A DNA stretch of 22,280 nt from a virus. The notes under the pieces were generated by a model that was not told where the DNA came from, ran no database searches, and was given only the letters and a program-made list of their open reading frames with translations. Positions 18,469 through 22,280 of the stretch are shown here, in pieces. The translations under genes and the position numbers were made by a program. Location: positions 1 to 22,280 of IMG/VR virus record IMGVR_UViG_3300038397_000168. One strand, 5' to 3'. The first letter of the stretch is position 1. The number at the start of each line of letters is the position of its first letter.

Positions 18469-21400
18469 ATGGCAGCAATCATCCAGTTCCGCAGAGACAC
18501 CTACGCCAACTGGCAGTCGAATAACCCGACACTCGCCGACGGTGAGATCGGTCTTGAGACCGACATTGGCAACTACAAGATCGGTAATGGGGTCACTGCC
18601 TGGACCTCCCTGGCCTACGGCGGCTTGGGGGACATCCACAAGACCCTGATCGAGGCCAAGGGCGATCTGATTGTCGGCACGGCCGACGACACGGCGGGCA
18701 TTCTCACCGCCGGCGCGAACGGCGCTGTTCTGACGATCGACACTTCCACATCCTCAGGCCTCGCCTGGGGGGTTGCTGACAGTATCGTCAACTGGCACGA
18801 GGCGGTGAAGTTGGCGACGACCGCTGCTCTGGGGACGGCGACGTATAGCAACGGGACCGCAGGCGTTGGTGCCACCCTGACTCACAACCCGGCTAGTACC
18901 CCGAGTGGGTACGCCCGCCTGTCTATCGACGGGTCGAACGCCACAACCGGCGACAGGGTCCTCATCCAGGACCAGGCGGCTGGGCTCCAGAACGGCTACT
19001 ACGACGTAACCGCTCAGGGCGTCAACGGTACGTCGGCGTGGGTATTGACCCGAGCGGTGGACCTTGACGGAAGCCCTGTTGGCCAGATCAAGTCTGGCGA
19101 ATCCGTCTACGTCCTGTCGGGTTCTACCAACAGCGGCCAGGGCTTTGTGGTCACATCCACAAGCGACCCGCACACCGTCGGCACCCATGCGATCACGTTT
19201 ACCCAGTTCACTGGTACGCAGGCGTTCACCGCCGGTACATACCTGACGATCACCGGCAACACCATCGATCATGATGCCTCTGGAGTTTCGGCGGCTTCTT
19301 ATGGAAGCGCCACTCAGGTTCCCGGGTACACCGTTGACGCTCAGGGTCATTTGACTGCCGCGTCAAACACAACGATTGCCATTCCGTCAACCGCAGTAAC
19401 GGACTTCACCGAGGCCGTCCAAGACGTGGCTGGGGCTCAGGTGGCTACCAATGGCTCCCACACGGGCATAGCGGCCACCTACGACGATGCTGGCGATGGA
19501 GCCGTAGATTTGACCCTTACAGTTTCTGGGGTTTCTGCTGCTTCCTATGGAAGTGCGACTCAGGTACCCGGCTACACGGTTGATACTTATGGCCGGTTGA
19601 CAGCAGCATCTAACACAACGATCGCTGTTCCTTCTACAGCGGTCACAGACTTCACTGAGGCAACTCAGGACGTTGCGGGCGCTCAGGTAGCCACTAACGG
19701 TTCGCATACAGGGATCGCTGCCACTTATGATGATGCTGGCGATGGCGCTATCGACTTGACGCTCACTGTTTCGGGGGTTTCAGCAGCGGCGTATGGCAGT
19801 GCTACACAGGTTCCCGGTTACACGGTTGACACCTATGGCCGTCTGACTGTTGCTGCTAACACGACAATCGCCATTCCCTCTACAGCAGTCACAGACTTCA
19901 CTGAGGCTGTTCAGGATGTATCTGGCGCACAACTCGCTACCAATGGCACCCACACTGGCATCACTGCTGCTTACGATGATGCTGGTGATGGTGCTATCGA
20001 CTTGGCTCTCGTTACGGAAAATGTCCAAGACATCACTGGTGCCCAGATTGCAACGAACGGCACACACGTTGGCCTAACAGCCGCCTATGATGATGCCGGT
20101 GATGGTGCTGTAGACCTGACGGTCGCAGCAACCCTTGGGACTCATACCTCTGGCAACTACATTGCCACTGTTGCCGGTACCGCCAATGAGGTTGAGGTTT
20201 CTGGCTCCGGTTCAGAGACAGCAGCCGTGACTGTTGGTCTTCCCAGCGATGTCACTATTGGGAACGATCTCGCAGTTACCGAAGACATCACCGCTAAGAC
20301 TCTTGCGTTGTCCTCTTCCGCCACTGCGCTTCTGAATATAACTAGCACAGACACCACCGTTACTAATTATGGACCAACTATAGAATTGTGTCGTGACGGC
20401 ACTCATGACGATGACTCCCCTATAGGACGCATCCTGTTCACTGGCGATGACGAGAACGATGCGAAGCAAACGTATGGCCAGATCAACGTCAACATCGAAG
20501 AGAAGGGTGAGGATGCATTCGGTGACATGGAGTTCTGGATTGGCTATGCCGGTAGTGCCAGGATTCAGCGGAACATGGTCATTGACGACTACTTCACATC
20601 ATTCTCTCATGACATAAGGATAGGCGACGGGTCAACTCTGACCCAAGGATACGGGGCTTTAGCCAATGAGAGGATTTACACCGGTTATTGGGCAGAACTT
20701 GGGCATGACGGCAACAATGATCTTACTGCTGACAGAATTTTCTTCTTTCCGGATGCGAGCGGAACCCTTATAACCACAGGGAATGCCGAACTACTCTTCG
20801 ATGGGACTACGGCAGCAACGCAGGCGGCTAACGACAGCACGGCAAAGGTCGCCACCACAGCGTTCGTGATGACAGAGGTAGGCGACTACCTGCTAACTGC
20901 TACGGCAGCCAGCACTTATGCTCCGATAGCCTCACCAACCCTCACTGGTGTACCTGCTGCCCCAACGGCTGCGGCAGATACCAATACCACCCAGATCGCC
21001 ACCACCGCTTATGTACAGACTGAGTTGGGCGCTCTGAGCAGCGATTCGATTACTGATGCTGATGCCAACACGAAGATTCAGGTTGAGGAATCAGCCGACG
21101 AAAACATCATCCGCTTCGATACCGCTGGTGTGGAGAGGATGTCGATTGGTGCCACTGGCACCGTAACCATCGTTGGGGACCTCACGGTCAACGGAACCAC
21201 CACAACGGTCAACTCCACAACCCTGACCGTCGATGACAAGAACATCGAAATCGGCTCCGTTGCTACCCCATCGAACACCACCGCCGACGGTGGCGGAATC
21301 ACCCTCAAGGGCGCAACTGACAAGACCTGGAACTGGGTCAACTCAACGAGCGCCTGGACCTCGTCTGAGCACATCGCCCTGGCCACCGGCAAGAGCGTCT

Positions 21401-22029
21401 ACATCGACGGTGTTCTCCAACTGTCCAAGAATGCGCTTGCAGCCACCGTTGTCCTCGCAGATGGTGTTATTGGGACAACTCAGTCAGCAAGCGACAACTC
21501 CACGAAGGTCGCCACTACTGCCTATGTCGATACAGGATTGGGCGCTCTTAGCAGCGACTCGATTACTGACGCTGACAGCGACACGAAGATTCAGGTCGAA
21601 GAGTCCTCGGATGAGGACAAGATCAGGTTCGACACTGGCGGTACCGAGCGGGCCGTTCTCGATAGCACCGGCTTGGACTTGTCGGGCAATGTCCTGTTCA
21701 ATGCCGAACTCAAAGAGGTCAATGCGTCTTCGGGCACGACGTACACCTTCATCCTCGCCGACAGGGGCAAGATTCTCCGTGTCGGTGATGAGGCCAACAA
21801 CAACTCGGCTCAGACCATCACAATCCCAACCAACGCTGCCGTGGCTTACCCGATCGGAACCCAGGTTCAGGTTGTCCAGATGGGCAGCGGTCTAGTCACC
21901 ATGGCCACCGCCGGCACTCCAACTTTGCGGTATTCACCCGGTCTCTATCTCCGGGCGCAGTATTCTTCTGTGACATGCTTGAAGATCGCAACAGACGAAT
22001 GGCTGTTGGTCGGGGACCTGGACGACTAG
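18469..22029 (+). CDS. Large modular tail fibre with tandem repeats
   Basis: 1186 residues. The N-terminus (IQFRRDTYANW, then ADGEIGLETDIGNYKIGNG) matches the Mtd-like fibre attachment domain. After a shared spacer and the DRVLIQDQ domain (to about 260) come three 82-residue repeats (274-519) plus a partial fourth (520-550). Residues about 600-780 are a separate module (CRDGTHDDDS, then FWIGYAGSARIQRN, RIFFFPDASG). Then come the DLTVNGTTTTVNSTTLTV module shared with the first fibre, two 47-residue copies around ALSSDSITDAD, and a C-terminal domain (about 1090-1186, YTFILADRGKILRVGD...) known from fibres. It likely binds the host surface. AGGGG sits five bases before the ATG. Confidence 0.88.
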   Translation: MAAIIQFRRDTYANWQSNNPTLADGEIGLETDIGNYKIGNGVTAWTSLAYGGLGDIHKTLIEAKGDLIVGTADDTAGILTAGANGAVLTIDTSTSSGLAWGVADSIVNWHEAVKLATTAALGTATYSNGTAGVGATLTHNPASTPSGYARLSIDGSNATTGDRVLIQDQAAGLQNGYYDVTAQGVNGTSAWVLTRAVDLDGSPVGQIKSGESVYVLSGSTNSGQGFVVTSTSDPHTVGTHAITFTQFTGTQAFTAGTYLTITGNTIDHDASGVSAASYGSATQVPGYTVDAQGHLTAASNTTIAIPSTAVTDFTEAVQDVAGAQVATNGSHTGIAATYDDAGDGAVDLTLTVSGVSAASYGSATQVPGYTVDTYGRLTAASNTTIAVPSTAVTDFTEATQDVAGAQVATNGSHTGIAATYDDAGDGAIDLTLTVSGVSAAAYGSATQVPGYTVDTYGRLTVAANTTIAIPSTAVTDFTEAVQDVSGAQLATNGTHTGITAAYDDAGDGAIDLALVTENVQDITGAQIATNGTHVGLTAAYDDAGDGAVDLTVAATLGTHTSGNYIATVAGTANEVEVSGSGSETAAVTVGLPSDVTIGNDLAVTEDITAKTLALSSSATALLNITSTDTTVTNYGPTIELCRDGTHDDDSPIGRILFTGDDENDAKQTYGQINVNIEEKGEDAFGDMEFWIGYAGSARIQRNMVIDDYFTSFSHDIRIGDGSTLTQGYGALANERIYTGYWAELGHDGNNDLTADRIFFFPDASGTLITTGNAELLFDGTTAATQAANDSTAKVATTAFVMTEVGDYLLTATAASTYAPIASPTLTGVPAAPTAAADTNTTQIATTAYVQTELGALSSDSITDADANTKIQVEESADENIIRFDTAGVERMSIGATGTVTIVGDLTVNGTTTTVNSTTLTVDDKNIEIGSVATPSNTTADGGGITLKGATDKTWNWVNSTSAWTSSEHIALATGKSVYIDGVLQLSKNALAATVVLADGVIGTTQSASDNSTKVATTAYVDTGLGALSSDSITDADSDTKIQVEESSDEDKIRFDTGGTERAVLDSTGLDLSGNVLFNAELKEVNASSGTTYTFILADRGKILRVGDEANNNSAQTITIPTNAAVAYPIGTQVQVVQMGSGLVTMATAGTPTLRYSPGLYLRAQYSSVTCLKIATDEWLLVGDLDD
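19288..20120 (+). repeat. Tandem 246-base coding repeats
   Basis: Three in-frame units of 246 bases begin at 19288, 19534 and 19780; a fourth, truncated unit begins at 20026 in register with the middle of the repeat. Proteins of units 1 and 2 differ at only six positions, while many third bases differ, so selection is on the protein. Each carries YGSATQVPGYTVD, AIPSTAVTDFTEA and YDDAGDGA. Confidence 0.9.
20998..21651 (+). repeat. Pair of 47-codon repeats in large fibre
   Basis: Copies at 20998-21138 and 21511-21651, both 141 bases, encode ATTAYVxTxLGALSSDSITDAD and IQVEESxDExxIRFDTxGxER. They bracket the shared DLTVNG module, which suggests a duplicated module boundary. Confidence 0.8.
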
Positions 22030-22045
22030 CCGAGGGGTTTGAGAA

Positions 22046-22280
22046 ATGGCAATAGAACCCAGGGACCAGGGTCCAAGGAAAGACAACGTCCCCAACCTCG
22101 TTGGGCAAACGAACACTAACGCCGCGGCTCAGATCACGGCCGCTGGGTTCGACATAGGCACGGCCTCCACGACCCCTGCCACTGGTGCTCAGGTCCTAGG
22201 CCAGGTCATTTCCCAGAGTCCGCTGGCGAACGATGTCGAGGCGTTGTCAACGAACATCGACTATCTCTACTACTCTCCGT
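22046..22280 (+). CDS. PASTA-domain protein, N-terminal part
   Basis: The frame from ATG 22046 is open to the right edge (78 codons seen). Residues 16-61 form a PASTA domain: VPNLVGQTNTNAAAQITAAG, then GTASTTPATGAQVLGQVISQSP, with the typical VP-x-LVG start and V-x-SQSP end. PASTA domains bind peptidoglycan or act as spacer modules in phage tail proteins and lysins. Preceding genes encode fibres, so a role in wall recognition is a reasonable guess. A GAGG is about ten bases upstream. Confidence 0.8.
   Translation, partial: MAIEPRDQGPRKDNVPNLVGQTNTNAAAQITAAGFDIGTASTTPATGAQVLGQVISQSPLANDVEALSTNIDYLYYSP

Overview
The window is a stretch of a tailed bacteriophage (or prophage) genome, most likely infecting an actinobacterium. 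The host guess rests on two WhiB-type Fe-S regulator genes, GTG/ATG starts coupled through 1-8 base overlaps, a fairly high GC content (judged by eye), and several genes whose start codon lies 5-7 bases after a TAnnnT -10 box with no ribosome-binding site, the leaderless arrangement common in actinobacteria. No plasmid, rRNA, CRISPR or insertion-sequence feature was seen.

Layout. (1) 1-2252, leftward: a short operon ending in a large secreted lipoprotein with a papain-like cysteine-peptidase signature, which runs off the left edge. It is transcribed divergently from everything else. (2) 2327-4977, rightward: small accessory genes (zinc ribbon, unknowns, WhiB, a 6PGDH/DUF1932-like NAD(P) oxidoreductase, a small membrane protein). 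(3) 4980-11984, head module: portal, MuF-like protein, HK97-type prohead protease with a probable nested scaffold gene, then a DNA-binding-like protein, a calcineurin-like phosphoesterase and an acidic unknown, and finally the HK97-fold major capsid protein behind a hairpin that contains its Shine-Dalgarno. A strong terminator closes the module. (4) 12061-14279, accessory island: small unknowns, a leftward single-TM gene, an HNH nuclease, a peptidoglycan-binding/SLT lysozyme and a second WhiB with an inverted-repeat operator. (5) 14315-16201, head-tail connection: adaptor, stopper, gp10-like neck protein, tail terminator. (6) 16201-22280: three fibre-type proteins, a 1186-residue fibre with 82-residue repeats, and the start of a PASTA-domain protein.

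The most unusual object is an 83-nt sequence at 12985-13067, inside the lysozyme ORF. It folds as the tRNA-like domain of a tmRNA: a 7-bp acceptor with one wobble exactly at G3-U70, A73 and an encoded CCA, a tmRNA-type D-loop, a shortened P2-like helix and a perfect T-arm. It has no tag ORF, no pseudoknots and no anticodon arm. A TATTAT box ends six bases before its first nucleotide. It reads as an alanylatable tmRNA without its messenger part, for which I know no phage precedent.

Terminase, major tail protein and tape measure are not recognisable here and presumably lie outside the window. Functions are from motif recognition by eye; no database search was possible.
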